Assembly (NCBI RefSeq): GCF_964059005.1
Contig: NZ_OZ060389.1
Span: 372,001 to 436,000, forward strand
Direction of reading: 5' to 3'
Source of the DNA: Buchnera aphidicola (Thelaxes suberi)
Lineage (GTDB): Bacteria; Pseudomonadota; Gammaproteobacteria; Enterobacterales; Enterobacteriaceae
Length of the DNA: 64,000 bases
A program made the translations under genes and the position numbers. The notes below the pieces were generated by a model. That model did no database searches. It was not told the origin of the DNA and was given only the letters and a program-made list of their open reading frames with translations. Below, piece by piece: positions 47,281 through 57,456 of this stretch (its first letter is position 1; every line of letters begins with the position of its first letter).

Positions 47281-49230
47281 TTAAAAATTTTTTTCTAATT
47301 TTTTTATTTCATTTATTGAAATTAAATGATCATTTTTCTTTCTTAAGCTATAATAAAAAAGAATTAGTATAATTCCAGTTATCGATGAAAAAAATAACCA
47401 TGTAATATGCCATACAGCAGCAAATCCTCCTATAATACTACAAAACCCAATAAAAAATCCTAAGCTAGTATTATTAGGCATTTTAAAATCACTAAATAAC
47501 CCATTTATTTTTTCATTTCTTATTTTTTTATTCCAAAAATCATCTCGATATAAAACATGAGGTAAAATTGCAAAATTATAAAAAGGAACAGGGGAATTAG
47601 TAGACCATTCTAACGTTCTTCCATCCCAAGGATCCGCGATATTTTCTTTTAATTTATTGCGGTTTTTAATAGAACTACATAACTGTATTATTTGAAATAT
47701 AATACCTAATGCGATTAAACAAGCGCCAAAAGCTGATACTGTTAACAAAGTATGAAACTGTGAGTCAATATGTTGGCCTATACGTCGAGTCATTCCCATT
47801 AAGCCCAAAGCATACAATGGTAAAAAAGCAACTAAAAATCCTATAAACCAAAACCAAAAAGCTATCTTTCCATAAGTTTCATTTAATTTAAATCCAAACA
47901 TTTTTGGAAACCAATATGTAATTCCAGCAAAACAACCAAACACTACACCACCAATAATAACATTATGAAAGTGAGCAACTAAAAATAAACTATTATGCAA
48001 TACAAAATCAGCTGGAGGTAAAGAAAGAAGTACTCCTGTCATTCCACCAATAGAAAAAGTAGTTATAAAACCTATTGTCCACAACATAGTTGAATGAAAC
48101 TTAATTTTTCCTTGATACATAGTAAATATCCAATTAAATATTTTTACCCCAGTAGGGATAGCTATGATCATAGTAGCAATTCCAAAAAAAGCATTTACAT
48201 TTGCGCCTGAACCCATAGTAAAAAAATGATGCAACCATACTAGAAAAGATAATACTGTAATAACAATAGTTGCCCATACTAAAGAAACATAACCAAATAA
48301 CGATTTTTTAGAAAAAGTAGATACAACTTCAGAAAAAATGCCAAATGCAGGCAAAATTAAAATATATACTTCAGGATGCCCCCAAATCCAAATTAAATTA
48401 ATGTACATCATGGGATTACCTCCCATTGAATTTGTAAAAAAATGAAAACCAAAATACCTATCTAAAGATAATAAAATCAAAGTTATAGCTAATACTGGAA
48501 AAGAAGCTAATATTAAAATATTAGAACATAAAGCAGTCCAAACAAAAACAGGCATTTTAAACATTGACATTCCTATAGTTCTCATTTTTAAAATAGTTAC
48601 TATAAAATTAATTCCTGTCAATGTTGTTCCAATTCCAGCAATTTGTAAACTCCAAATCCAGTAATCAACACCCACTCCTGGACTATATTCAATACCTGAT
48701 AAAGGAGGATAAGCTAACCATCCAGTTTTTGCAAATTCACCCACTCCTAAAGAAATATTTACTAACATTGCTCCCGAAAATGTTAACCAAAAACTTAAAT
48801 TATTTAAAAATGGAAAAGCTACATCACGAGCTCCAATTTGTAAAGGTACTATAAAATTCATTAATCCTATTATTAATGGCATAGCAACAAAAAAAATCAT
48901 GATCACACCATGTGCAGTAAAAATTTGATCATAATGATTGGGAGGTAAAAATCCTTCTCCTGAATTAGAAGAAGCCATAAATTGTTGAATTCTCATCATA
49001 ATAGCATCAACAAATCCTCTAAATAACATAATTAAACCTAATAATAAATACATAATTCCTATTTTTTTATGATCAACAGAAGTAATCCAATTACTCCAAA
49101 TATACATCCACATTTTATTATATGTAATCAATATACCTAATAATAAAACAGTGGCAATAATTATAGAATAAGTGAACATAATAATAGGTTCATTAAATGG
49201 AATTGCATCTAAAGTGAGTTTACCAAACAT
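47281..49230 (-). CDS. cyoB: Cytochrome bo3 ubiquinol oxidase subunit I
   Basis: CyoB is the catalytic heme-copper subunit that reduces oxygen and pumps protons. The 649 residues (E. coli 663) show the low-spin heme histidine region [15 protein letters not shown], the CuB ligands in [12 protein letters not shown] and WLHHFFTMG, and the heme-ligand pair in [11 protein letters not shown]. The proton-channel segment [17 protein letters not shown] and [15 protein letters not shown] at the N-terminus are also conserved. All metal ligands appear present. It is the second gene of the operon, 105 bases after cyoA, and is preceded by AAGGG. Confidence 0.97.
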   Translation of the reverse strand: MFGKLTLDAIPFNEPIIMFTYSIIIATVLLLGILITYNKMWMYIWSNWITSVDHKKIGIMYLLLGLIMLFRGFVDAIMMRIQQFMASSNSGEGFLPPNHYDQIFTAHGVIMIFFVAMPLIIGLMNFIVPLQIGARDVAFPFLNNLSFWLTFSGAMLVNISLGVGEFAKTGWLAYPPLSGIEYSPGVGVDYWIWSLQIAGIGTTLTGINFIVTILKMRTIGMSMFKMPVFVWTALCSNILILASFPVLAITLILLSLDRYFGFHFFTNSMGGNPMMYINLIWIWGHPEVYILILPAFGIFSEVVSTFSKKSLFGYVSLVWATIVITVLSFLVWLHHFFTMGSGANVNAFFGIATMIIAIPTGVKIFNWIFTMYQGKIKFHSTMLWTIGFITTFSIGGMTGVLLSLPPADFVLHNSLFLVAHFHNVIIGGVVFGCFAGITYWFPKMFGFKLNETYGKIAFWFWFIGFLVAFLPLYALGLMGMTRRIGQHIDSQFHTLLTVSAFGACLIALGIIFQIIQLCSSIKNRNKLKENIADPWDGRTLEWSTNSPVPFYNFAILPHVLYRDDFWNKKIRNEKINGLFSDFKMPNNTSLGFFIGFCSIIGGFAAVWHITWLFFSSITGIILILFYYSLRKKNDHLISINEIKKLEKNF

Positions 49231-49335
49231 TATTTTTTCCCTTTTCGTTATAGATATAATCTATAAAAAAATAAAAAATTATTATAATTAATAATTGTAT
49301 TTAATATCTAAATTTATTGTATTAAATATAAAAAA

Positions 49336-50181
49336 TTATTTTTTATGCATATTTTTTATTACATAGTTAAATAAATCAAAACACACACACGAAAAATATA
49401 TTACTTTTTTCGAATGATTCGGCTTTGCAATATTTAAATATTCTTCATAATTACATATTGTATTTTTGTCTGATTGTACTTTCTTAATCCATTCATTATA
49501 AGCAGTATTATTCTCTACTACTAAAACATTAAATTTCATATCAGAAAAACCGCTTCCACTATAATTTGAGGAGATTCCTTGATATTTTCCAGGTGTATTT
49601 GCAATTAAATTAAGCGAACTTTTCATTCCAGCCATGGCATAAATTTGACTTCCTAAAGCAGGGATAAAAAAAGAGTTCATTACAGATCCAGATGTAATAT
49701 GAAATATAATTGGAGTATTTATTGGAATAGCAATTTCATTGATTGAAGCAATTCTTTCTTTTTTATAAATAAATAACCATCTCCAATCTACAGAAATAAC
49801 ATCGATAACAATTGGTTGGTTTTTTGATATAATTGTTTTATTTGGATCAAGTTGATGAGTGCTATTCCAAGAAACTAAACCTAAAAATAATATAATCAAA
49901 AAAGGAATAGTCCAGATAACTAATTCTAGTTTATTTGAATGCGACCAATTAGGATTGTATTTTATATTTGTATTTTTTTCATTATATTTTAAGAAAAAAA
50001 AAATAGACAAAAAAATAGCAGGTATAACAACAATAAGCATTGTAATAAATGAAGTTAAAATTAAATTTTTTATTTTTGCACCTATCATTCCTGATGGATG
50101 TAATATAACCGAATTACATCCAGTTAACAAAAGAAATGTACTACTTATCATAAAAACCTTAAAAATTTTATACATGTTCAT
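49336..50181 (-). CDS. cyoA: Cytochrome bo3 ubiquinol oxidase subunit II (lipoprotein)
   Basis: CyoA is subunit II of the quinol oxidase, a membrane-anchored protein with a periplasmic cupredoxin fold that lacks CuA. The signal peptide ends in a lipobox LLTGC with C22, so Lgt from this window is a likely modifier. Two membrane helices follow, then VDVISVDWRWLFIYKKE-like sequence, SGSVMNSFFIPALGSQIYAM and YSGSGFSDMKF. The 281 residues are shorter than E. coli (315), the loss being at the C-terminus. The first ATG has AAGGTT at good spacing. It heads the cyo operon. Confidence 0.95.
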   Translation of the reverse strand: MNMYKIFKVFMISSTFLLLTGCNSVILHPSGMIGAKIKNLILTSFITMLIVVIPAIFLSIFFFLKYNEKNTNIKYNPNWSHSNKLELVIWTIPFLIILFLGLVSWNSTHQLDPNKTIISKNQPIVIDVISVDWRWLFIYKKERIASINEIAIPINTPIIFHITSGSVMNSFFIPALGSQIYAMAGMKSSLNLIANTPGKYQGISSNYSGSGFSDMKFNVLVVENNTAYNEWIKKVQSDKNTICNYEEYLNIAKPNHSKKVIYFSCVCFDLFNYVIKNMHKK

Positions 50182-50481
50182 ATTTTGTAACCTTAAATAA
50201 AAAAATTATATAAAAAATATAATAAAAATTTTTAAAAATATTATTTTATAATTAAAAAATTAAATCTAATTAGATATAAATAGTTTTAAAAAAATGAAGT
50301 ACCAACTATATGTAATAAAAAATTTATTTAAATAAAAAATTAATTTTTACAATTAAAACTTTATTTTTTTTATTGAATATTGTATAAATATATAAATTTT
50401 GTATTACAAAATGCTATTCTAACCTCTATAAATTAACAATATTTAATTTTATACATTACTAAAAATAGTATTAATATACCT
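50182..50481. promoter_or_regulatory. Divergent spacer between cyoA and bolA
   Basis: Three hundred bases of A/T-rich DNA should contain the cyo operon promoter (minus) and the bolA promoter (plus). A 17-base palindrome with one central base (ATTTTGTA-T-TACAAAAT, 50396-50412) lies about 70 bases before bolA and could be an operator or hairpin. No ArcA or FNR-like box and no ORF was recognised. Confidence 0.4.
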
Positions 50482-50775
50482 ATGATAAATAAAATTGAAA
50501 AAAAAATTAAAGAAAAAATAAATGTAATATCTTTATCAATAAATAATGAAAGCTATCTGCATAATAATAAAAATAAGCAGCAGCACTATAAAATAGTTAT
50601 AATATCCAATCAATTCAATAATATCACTTTAATCGAAAGACATAGAACTATCTATAAAATACTTAATAATGAATTTAATAAAAGCATATTTTCATTAAAT
50701 TTATATACTTTTACTCTAATAGAATGGAAAAAAAAAAATAGTAAAATATTTTCTATACCTTGTTTAAATATATAA
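50482..50775 (+). CDS. bolA: BolA family protein
   Basis: BolA proteins pair with monothiol glutaredoxins in Fe-S and stress biology. The 97 residues (E. coli 105) show MINKIEKKIKEKINVISLSI, NESYLHNN, HYKIVIISNQFNNITLIERHR (partly VIISNQFNNITLIERHRTIY) and SLNLYTFTLIEWKK, matching the BolA fold including the LxLHTYT-like signature, here LNLYTFT. The usual histidine of LHTYT is tyrosine here, which may matter because that His can bind a cluster. Position before tig matches E. coli. Confidence 0.92.
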   Translation: MINKIEKKIKEKINVISLSINNESYLHNNKNKQQHYKIVIISNQFNNITLIERHRTIYKILNNEFNKSIFSLNLYTFTLIEWKKKNSKIFSIPCLNI

Positions 50776-51173
50776 AATAAATATGTACTTTAAATACATT
50801 TAAATTTTAAATAAATTATTTTTTAACATATATAATATATAAAAACGTGTTTATAAAAATTTAATTTTCTAATATCATATTAGACACGAAATTAAAAATT
50901 AAATAAATAATTTTATTAAAAGACATACTTATCTAAGATCTTATCTTACATTTATTTTTTAAATTTTGATGATATATATTAATTTTATCAAAAAAAAACT
51001 ATAAAAAAAATAAAAAAATAAAAAATTATGTTATCACAATTTTAACAAGTCCTTTGATAATAAATTAAAAATCTCAATAAATACGATGAATTAAAATATA
51101 AATTGAAATTGTTATTTTATTTGAAAAATAGCAATATTTTATATTATATATATTTGTATTAAGGATGCTTTAC
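50776..51173. promoter_or_regulatory. Spacer between bolA and tig
   Basis: This is about 400 bases without an ORF. A 10-bp palindrome TAAGATCTTA lies near 50936-50945. An 11-bp hairpin (51108-51118 pairing with 51125-51135, one G-U pair, six-base loop) sits about 26 bases before the tig ribosome-binding site. The tig promoter must be here. The hairpin may be part of its leader, but no specific function can be assigned. Confidence 0.4.
51161..51165 (+). promoter_or_regulatory. tig: Ribosome-binding site deciding the tig start
   Basis: AAGGA at this position is eight bases before ATG 51174. The earlier ATG at 51165 overlaps the last base of AAGGA and cannot use it, so 51174 is the better start. 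Confidence 0.75.
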
Positions 51174-52484
51174 ATGAATAATGTAATCAAAAAAATAAAT
51201 GAATTACAGTACGAATGTACAATTTTTCTATCTAAAGAAAAAATTCAAAAATTAATACAAAAAAAAATTAATTCAATTCAAAAAAAAAATAAAATAAATG
51301 GATTTAGAACTGGTAAAGTTCCGTTACAATTGATTAAAAAAATGTACGAAGATGAAATTCAATATAATTTAATTAACCAATTAGTAATTGATCAAATAAA
51401 TAAAATTACTAAAAAAGAAAAAATAGAAATTTTTGATTATGCTAATTTAAAACATAAAATAAATGAAACCAATGAACATCTAATCTATTTTATAAAATTT
51501 GAATCTAAACCTAATTTTAAAATAAAATTAACAAATCGCGATAAAATTATACAAATAAAAATAAAAAAAAATAACGCATTAGACAAAAAAATAATCAATG
51601 AAAGCTATTTAAATGAAGAAAAAGAAATCGAAACAACGATTAACTTTAATAGTATTGTAACAATTGATTATGCTATTTATTTAAAAAATCAAGAAAAAGA
51701 ATTTTACTCTATACAAAATTTTTCATTTTTATTTGGTAATAATATGTTAGATTTTAGAATAGAACAAAAACTTATTGGAAAGAAAAAAAATAAAAAAATA
51801 ACTATAGATTTTTTATTTTCTCGTATTCATCCTGAAAAAAAACTAAGAAATCAATCATCAAAAATACTAATATTTATAAAAAAAATAACAAAAATAAAAA
51901 ATACAGAATTAATTTTTGACAATAATGATGAAAAAAATTTGTTTTTACAATTAGAAAAAAAGAAACAATACTATTTCATAGATAACAAAATAAAAAATAA
52001 AACTTTTTTATTGATAAATAAATATATTAAATATCAAATTTTACAAAATATTATTCAAAACAACCCTATCTGTATTCCTGACCAACTATTAAAGCAAGAA
52101 TATAAAAAAACTTATTACAATTTAATATCTTTATATAAAAATAAAGTAAAAAATTTACTTAGTTATTATTCAAATACATTAATTAAATTAGAAGCGTTAA
52201 GAAACGCTCACATAACATTACTATATGAAGAAATAATAAAAAAATATAAAATTCAAAACAATAAACAAGAAATACAATATATTCATGAATACGTAAAAAA
52301 ATTATATTATCAAAATAAAAGAAAAATAGAAATCAATAAAAATAATAAAATATTGTTACAATATTTAAATAAAATATTTTTAGAAAAAAAAATAATTGCA
52401 ACACTGTATAATGAAGCTATAATCATCGAAAAAGAAATGTCAACAAAAGAAATAATTTCTAATTATTTGCTACAACAAATATAA
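51174..52484 (+). CDS. tig: Trigger factor
   Basis: Trigger factor is the ribosome-bound chaperone and peptidyl-prolyl isomerase that meets nascent chains. The 436 residues (E. coli 432) keep the ribosome-binding signature as INGFRTGKVPLQLIKKMY near residue 39. A diverged FKBP-like domain follows (NFNSIVTIDYAIYL, FLFGNNMLDFRIEQKLIG), then a C-terminal helical chaperone region with ICIPDQLLKQEYKK. The FKBP part is poorly conserved, so isomerase activity is doubtful. It precedes clpP, clpX and lon as in E. coli. Confidence 0.93.
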   Translation: MNNVIKKINELQYECTIFLSKEKIQKLIQKKINSIQKKNKINGFRTGKVPLQLIKKMYEDEIQYNLINQLVIDQINKITKKEKIEIFDYANLKHKINETNEHLIYFIKFESKPNFKIKLTNRDKIIQIKIKKNNALDKKIINESYLNEEKEIETTINFNSIVTIDYAIYLKNQEKEFYSIQNFSFLFGNNMLDFRIEQKLIGKKKNKKITIDFLFSRIHPEKKLRNQSSKILIFIKKITKIKNTELIFDNNDEKNLFLQLEKKKQYYFIDNKIKNKTFLLINKYIKYQILQNIIQNNPICIPDQLLKQEYKKTYYNLISLYKNKVKNLLSYYSNTLIKLEALRNAHITLLYEEIIKKYKIQNNKQEIQYIHEYVKKLYYQNKRKIEINKNNKILLQYLNKIFLEKKIIATLYNEAIIIEKEMSTKEIISNYLLQQI

Positions 52485-52547
52485 AAATTTAATACAAAAA
52501 ATTAAATATAAAAATAACTAATTATATAATAAGAGTTTAAATTTATA

Positions 52548-53162
52548 ATGAAAGAAATCAATAGAAAAAATATAAAATCAACATTAATTCCAGTAGTAAT
52601 CGAGCAAACAGAACGAGGAGAAAGATCATACGATATTTATTCTCGTTTACTAAAAGAAAGAATAATTTTTATATCCGGACAAATAGAAGATTTTATGGCT
52701 AATATCATTATTGCGCAATTACTTTTTTTAGAATCAGAAAATGCAGCAAAAGACATTTATCTATATATTAATTCACCGGGAGGTATTGTAAGTGCTGGAA
52801 TGTCTATTTATGATACTATGCAATTCATTAAACCAAATATTAATACTATTTGTATAGGGCAAGCTTGTTCTATGGCAGCGTTATTATTATGCTCTGGAAA
52901 AAAAGGTAAAAGATATGCATTACCTAATTCGCGTATGATGATTCATCAACCTCTCGGTGGATTTGAAGGACAAGCTTCTGATATTGAAATACATGCTCAA
53001 GAAATTATAACAATTAAAAAAACTATCAATACATTAATTGCCAAACACACTAATCAGTTATTAAAAAAAGTAGAACAAGATACAGAAAGAGACCATTTTT
53101 TTTCCGCAAAAAAAGCTGTTAAATATGGATTAATTGATGATATTTTGAATAAAAGGTGCTAA
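52548..53162 (+). CDS. clpP: ATP-dependent Clp protease proteolytic subunit
   Basis: ClpP is the tetradecameric serine peptidase used by ClpX. The 204 residues (E. coli 207) have the catalytic triad region [11 protein letters not shown] with Ser at about 108, MMIHQPLGG with His at about 133, and an Asp near 182 in [28 protein letters not shown] (partly [19 protein letters not shown]) and [20 protein letters not shown] (partly [17 protein letters not shown]) are very close to E. coli. It is followed by clpX 55 bases later, on one transcript. Confidence 0.97.
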   Translation: MKEINRKNIKSTLIPVVIEQTERGERSYDIYSRLLKERIIFISGQIEDFMANIIIAQLLFLESENAAKDIYLYINSPGGIVSAGMSIYDTMQFIKPNINTICIGQACSMAALLLCSGKKGKRYALPNSRMMIHQPLGGFEGQASDIEIHAQEIITIKKTINTLIAKHTNQLLKKVEQDTERDHFFSAKKAVKYGLIDDILNKRC

Positions 53163-53217
53163 TTTTTAATATTTTTATATTAAAACTATATATTAATTTT
53201 ATAAAGGTATAACAACA

Positions 53218-54462
53218 ATGAGTGATAATAAAAAAAATATTTCTTGTTCATTTTGCGGAAAAAACGAAGGAGAAGTGAAAAGATTAATAATGGGTGAAAA
53301 AACATGTATCTGCAATGAATGCGTTATATTATGCCATAATGTTATTATGCAAGACAAATCTAAAAAAAGAACAAGAAAAAGAAAAAGAAATAATTTAACA
53401 CCTCGCCAAATAAAAAATCATTTAGATTACTATGTTGTAGGTCAAGAAAAAACAAAAAAAATATTATCAGTAGCAGTTTATAATCATTACAAAAAATTGT
53501 ATTTTGATAATATAAATAAAGAAAGAGATGTAGAAATAGAAAAAAGTAACATTTTAATGATAGGACCTACTGGTAGCGGAAAAACCCTAATTGCTAAAAC
53601 ATTATCAAAAATATTAGATGTTCCTTTTGTAATAACTGATGCTACATCTTTAACAGAAGCAGGATATGTTGGTGAAGACGTAGAAAATATTTTACAAAGA
53701 TTATTACAAACATGTAATTATAACATCGAAAAAGCAGAAAAAGGAATCATATATATTGATGAAATAGACAAAATTTCTAAAAAAACAGAAAATATGTCTA
53801 TTACTAGAGATGTATCAGGTGAAGGAGTTCAACAATCATTATTAAAAATTATTGAAGGAACTATTGCTTTAGTACCTCCTAAAGGAGGAAGAAAACATCC
53901 AAATCAAGATTTTATAGAAATTGATACTTCTAAAATATTGTTTATTTGTGGAGGATCTTTTTCTGGTATTAAAAATATTGTAAAAAAAAGAACTGAACTA
54001 AAAGCAAAAATTGGATTTAATGCACATTTTGATAAACAAAATATTAACGCAGATAAATGCAATATTTTAGATAAAATTGAATCAAAAGATTTAATTAAAT
54101 TTGGATTAATACCAGAGTTTATTGGAAGATTACCAATACTAACTACACTTGAAGATTTAACAGAAGAAGCTTTAATAAAAATTTTGTCTGAACCTAAAAA
54201 TTCTATTACTAATCAATATAAAAAAATATTTGAGATGGATGGTGTCAAATTAAAATTTGAGAAAAAAAGTTTATGTGCTATTGCAAAAAATGCATTACAT
54301 AAAAAAACAGGAGCTAGAGGATTACGATCCATACTCGAAAATATTTTATTAAATATCATGTATGATCTACCTTCGTTAAAAAATGTTTCTGAAGTAATTA
54401 TTAATGAATCAGTAATCAATAATTCTACATTACCTGAATTTATTTTTACAGAAAAAAAATAA
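53218..54462 (+). CDS. clpX: ATP-dependent Clp protease ATP-binding subunit ClpX
   Basis: ClpX is the AAA+ unfoldase that feeds ClpP. The 414 residues (E. coli 424) begin with a C4 zinc finger (C10, C13, C32, C35) that binds substrates and adaptors. Walker A is GPTGSGKT at 116-123, Walker [11 protein letters not shown], and pore and sensor regions such as [12 protein letters not shown] and [10 protein letters not shown] are present. The IGF-type ClpP-docking loop reads [10 protein letters not shown]. An AAAGGT site precedes the ATG. Order clpP-clpX-lon is as in E. coli. Confidence 0.97.
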   Translation: MSDNKKNISCSFCGKNEGEVKRLIMGEKTCICNECVILCHNVIMQDKSKKRTRKRKRNNLTPRQIKNHLDYYVVGQEKTKKILSVAVYNHYKKLYFDNINKERDVEIEKSNILMIGPTGSGKTLIAKTLSKILDVPFVITDATSLTEAGYVGEDVENILQRLLQTCNYNIEKAEKGIIYIDEIDKISKKTENMSITRDVSGEGVQQSLLKIIEGTIALVPPKGGRKHPNQDFIEIDTSKILFICGGSFSGIKNIVKKRTELKAKIGFNAHFDKQNINADKCNILDKIESKDLIKFGLIPEFIGRLPILTTLEDLTEEALIKILSEPKNSITNQYKKIFEMDGVKLKFEKKSLCAIAKNALHKKTGARGLRSILENILLNIMYDLPSLKNVSEVIINESVINNSTLPEFIFTEKK

Positions 54463-54645
54463 AATTAAAATATTTTTTACTTAATAATATGAATCCCTTC
54501 TATTTATTAAAATTTATTATTTGTTTAATATTTAATACATATTTAATCAGCTTAAATATTTTTTTAATTTTAAAAAAAAATGACATTAAAGATATTGTGT
54601 CAGCATATATTTAGTAATATAAAATTAACTAAGAGAGAATTCTGA

Positions 54646-56991
54646 ATGAATCTTGAATCTTCTGAATTTATTGAAATTCCTGTTTTACCATTACGTGATA
54701 TAGTTGTTTACCCTAATATGGTTATACCATTATTTGTAGGAAGAGAAAAATCAATAAAATGCATTGAAAAATCTATAAAAACTAATAAAAAAATTATTCT
54801 AGTGACACAAAAAACGCTAAATAAAGAAAATCCTAATCCTGATGATTTATTTAAAGTTGGAACTATCTCTCTTATTATCCAAATTTTAAAACTTCCTGAT
54901 GGTACAATTAAAGTATTAGTAGAAGGAATACAACGAGCTAGTATTAGTACTATAAAAGATACAGGGAAATATCTTATTGCTAAAATTAAATTAATGTCTC
55001 CTTCCAAAGAAAACAAAGATAAAAGAGAAAAAAAGACTTTATTACGTATATCGATTGATAAATTCAAAGAATATGTTTCATTAAACAAAAAAATTCCATT
55101 GGAAATATTATCATCTGTAAAAAATATAACTAATACTGAACAATTATCAGATGTTATTGCATCTCATATGCCTTTAAAAATATCAGAAAAACAAACAATA
55201 TTAGAGATGAATAACTCTCATGATCGTTTAGAATATTTAATGTCAGCAATAGAATCAGAAATGGATTTATTAGAAATAGAAAAAAAAATACGATTACGTG
55301 TCAAAAATCAAATGGAAAAAAGTCAAAAAGAATACTACTTAAACGAACAAATGAAAGCTATTCAAAAAGAAATAGGAGAAATAGAAAATAACTATAACGA
55401 TTATGAAAAATTAAAAGAAAAAATAAAAAAAACAAAAATGCCTAAAGAAATAAGATCTAAAACAGAGTCTGAATTTTATAAATTAAAAATGATGTCATCG
55501 ATGTCAGCTGAAGCATCAGTAATACGAGGGTATATTGATTGGATTTTACAAATTCCTTGGAATAAATATAGTAAAATTAAAAAAGATTTAAAAAATACGC
55601 AAGAATTACTCGACGCTGATCATTTTGGATTAGAAAAGATCAAAGAACGAATTTTAGAATATTTATCTCTACAATATCGTATGAAAAAAGCAAAAGGACC
55701 TATTTTATGTTTAGTGGGACCTCCAGGTGTAGGTAAAACATCGTTAGGAAAATCTATTGCTTTAGCCACAGGAAGAAAATACGTTAGAATTGCATTAGGA
55801 GGGATAAGAGACGAAGCTGAAATTCGAGGACATCGTAGAACATATATAGGATCTATGCCTGGAAAAATCATTCAGAACATTGCTAAAATAAAAGTAAATA
55901 ATCCTTTATTTCTTCTAGATGAAATTGACAAGATATCATGCAATGGAAGAGCAGATGCTGCTTCTGCATTATTAGAAGTTCTTGATCCTGAACAAAATAA
56001 TGCATTTAATGATCACTACCTAGAAATGAATTTTGATTTATCTAATATTATGTTCATAGCTACTGCAAATTCTATGAAAATTCCATCTCCTTTATTAGAT
56101 AGAATGGAAATTTTAAAAATATCTGGATATACTGAAGAAGAAAAAATAAATATAGCAATAAACCATTTAAAACCAAAACAAATAATGCGTAATGCTCTTC
56201 AAAATAATGAAATTGAAATAAAAAAAAATGCTATTTTAAATATTATTAGATATTATACAAGAGAAGCAGGTGTTCGTAATCTTGAAAGAGAATTAGCAAA
56301 AATATGTAGAAAAGTGTTAAAAAAAATAATTTTAAATAAAAATATAAAAAAAATTGTTATTGATAAAAATAATATACAAGAATATTTAGGAGTAAAAAAA
56401 TTTGATTATGGAAAAACTAATAATATTAATCAAATTGGGCAAGTAATTGGATTAGCTTGGACAGCTGTAGGAGGAGATTTACTAAATATAGAAACAGTAT
56501 CTATAACTGAAGGAAAAGGAAAGCTAACATATACTGGATCTTTAGGGGAAGTAATGCAAGAATCTATCCAAACTGCCTTAACCGTAGTTAAAACACAAGC
56601 GAAACAAATAGGATTAAACCAAGATTTTTTTGAAAAAATAGACATTCATGTCCATGTACCTGAAGGATCCATACCAAAAGATGGTCCTAGTGCAGGAATT
56701 GCAATGTGTACTGCATTAGTTTCTTCTTTTAAAAAAAATCCAGTACGTTCTGATGTTGCTATGACTGGCGAAATTACATTAAGAGGAGATGTTTTAACTA
56801 TTGGAGGTCTTAAGGAGAAACTAATAGCAGCACATAGAGGCGGGATTAAAAAAGTCATTATTCCTTATGGTAACCGACATGATTTATTAGAAATGCCTAA
56901 TAGCATTACTCAAAATTTATGTATACATCCGATAAAAAATATTAAAGAAGTATTACAACTTGCTTTAGAACATCCTCTTTATAAAAAATAA
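54646..56991 (+). CDS. lon: ATP-dependent protease Lon
   Basis: Lon is a AAA+ serine protease that degrades damaged and regulatory proteins. The 781 residues (E. coli 784) comprise the N-terminal substrate-binding domain (IPVLPLRDIVVYPNMVIPLF), the ATPase with Walker A GPPGVGKT at 358-365 and FLLDEIDKIS, and the C-terminal protease. The catalytic Ser is S682 in PKDGPSAGIAM and the catalytic Lys is near 725 in GGLKEKLIAAHRGG. The ATG has AGAGAG upstream. In E. coli hupB follows; here a hairpin and a ppiD remnant follow instead. Confidence 0.97.
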   Translation: MNLESSEFIEIPVLPLRDIVVYPNMVIPLFVGREKSIKCIEKSIKTNKKIILVTQKTLNKENPNPDDLFKVGTISLIIQILKLPDGTIKVLVEGIQRASISTIKDTGKYLIAKIKLMSPSKENKDKREKKTLLRISIDKFKEYVSLNKKIPLEILSSVKNITNTEQLSDVIASHMPLKISEKQTILEMNNSHDRLEYLMSAIESEMDLLEIEKKIRLRVKNQMEKSQKEYYLNEQMKAIQKEIGEIENNYNDYEKLKEKIKKTKMPKEIRSKTESEFYKLKMMSSMSAEASVIRGYIDWILQIPWNKYSKIKKDLKNTQELLDADHFGLEKIKERILEYLSLQYRMKKAKGPILCLVGPPGVGKTSLGKSIALATGRKYVRIALGGIRDEAEIRGHRRTYIGSMPGKIIQNIAKIKVNNPLFLLDEIDKISCNGRADAASALLEVLDPEQNNAFNDHYLEMNFDLSNIMFIATANSMKIPSPLLDRMEILKISGYTEEEKINIAINHLKPKQIMRNALQNNEIEIKKNAILNIIRYYTREAGVRNLERELAKICRKVLKKIILNKNIKKIVIDKNNIQEYLGVKKFDYGKTNNINQIGQVIGLAWTAVGGDLLNIETVSITEGKGKLTYTGSLGEVMQESIQTALTVVKTQAKQIGLNQDFFEKIDIHVHVPEGSIPKDGPSAGIAMCTALVSSFKKNPVRSDVAMTGEITLRGDVLTIGGLKEKLIAAHRGGIKKVIIPYGNRHDLLEMPNSITQNLCIHPIKNIKEVLQLALEHPLYKK

Positions 56992-57022
56992 GATAAATTT
57001 TAAAAAATATTATTTTAATATT

Positions 57023-57044
57023 GCTGGCATAAAAAGTTGCCAGC
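57023..57044 (+). terminator. G/C-rich hairpin downstream of lon
   Basis: A perfect 7-bp stem GCTGGCA/TGCCAGC with an 8-base loop begins 32 bases after the lon stop. It is strikingly G/C-rich for this genome. The bases after it (TCTATAACTTT) are not a proper U tract, so it is either a weak or processed terminator or an mRNA 3'-end stabiliser for lon. Confidence 0.5.
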
Positions 57045-57121
57045 TCTATAACTTTAAAAGTTATTAACTTATATATAAATATATCAATTCTATAAAAATA
57101 CTTAATATTGGAATACAAATT

Positions 57122-57295
57122 ATGAACTGTAAAATTTTTAATTGTAAAAAAATTATTTTCACTATTATTATAATTTCATTAGTTTTTAGTGGAATAAGTG
57201 CATATTTACGATTTAATTTTTATCCGAATAACAACTCTGTAATACACAGTTACAGTTATGAATCTATTTCACAATCCAATAAAAACATAAAGTAA
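57122..57295 (+). pseudogene. ppiD: Remnant of ppiD: N-terminal membrane anchor only (57 codons)
   Basis: This small ORF encodes 57 residues. After MNCKIFNC it reads KKIIFTIIIISLVFSGISAY, which parallels the single transmembrane segment at the N-terminus of E. coli PpiD (KIIFGIIIVSFILTGVSGYL). A short polar tail follows and then a TAA. The gene position, between lon and mdlA, is where ppiD belongs. Full PpiD is a 623-residue periplasmic chaperone; all of its chaperone and parvulin domains are missing here, and the 160 bases downstream show no continuation. A GGA lies upstream of the ATG, so a micro-protein could still be made. I consider a remnant most likely. Confidence 0.72.
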
Positions 57296-57456
57296 TGAAT
57301 AAACCTATATATTTATAATTAAAAAATTAAAAATACATTAGTTCTCATTTTATTCATTTAAAAAAATCATATAAAAAATTTTTATTTATATATTTAAAAA
57401 TATTTTAAATATTCATATTTTATTATATAAATAATTATTTAAAAATAAGGAACTGT
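57296..57456. promoter_or_regulatory. Spacer between the ppiD remnant and mdlA
   Basis: This is A/T-rich DNA with no visible continuation of PpiD. It presumably includes the mdlAB promoter and ends with the mdlA ribosome-binding site AAGGAA. Confidence 0.4.

Noticed and set aside
49859..50200. 113-codon plus-strand ORF opposite cyoA
   Set aside because: cyoA has clear lipobox, helices and cupredoxin motifs; the opposite frame is a shadow.
51165..51173. Earlier ATG of tig
   Set aside because: It overlaps the ribosome-binding AAGGA, which is correctly spaced for the ATG at 51174.
54708..55088. 126-codon minus-strand ORF
   Set aside because: It is antisense to the conserved N-terminal domain of lon; a shadow frame.
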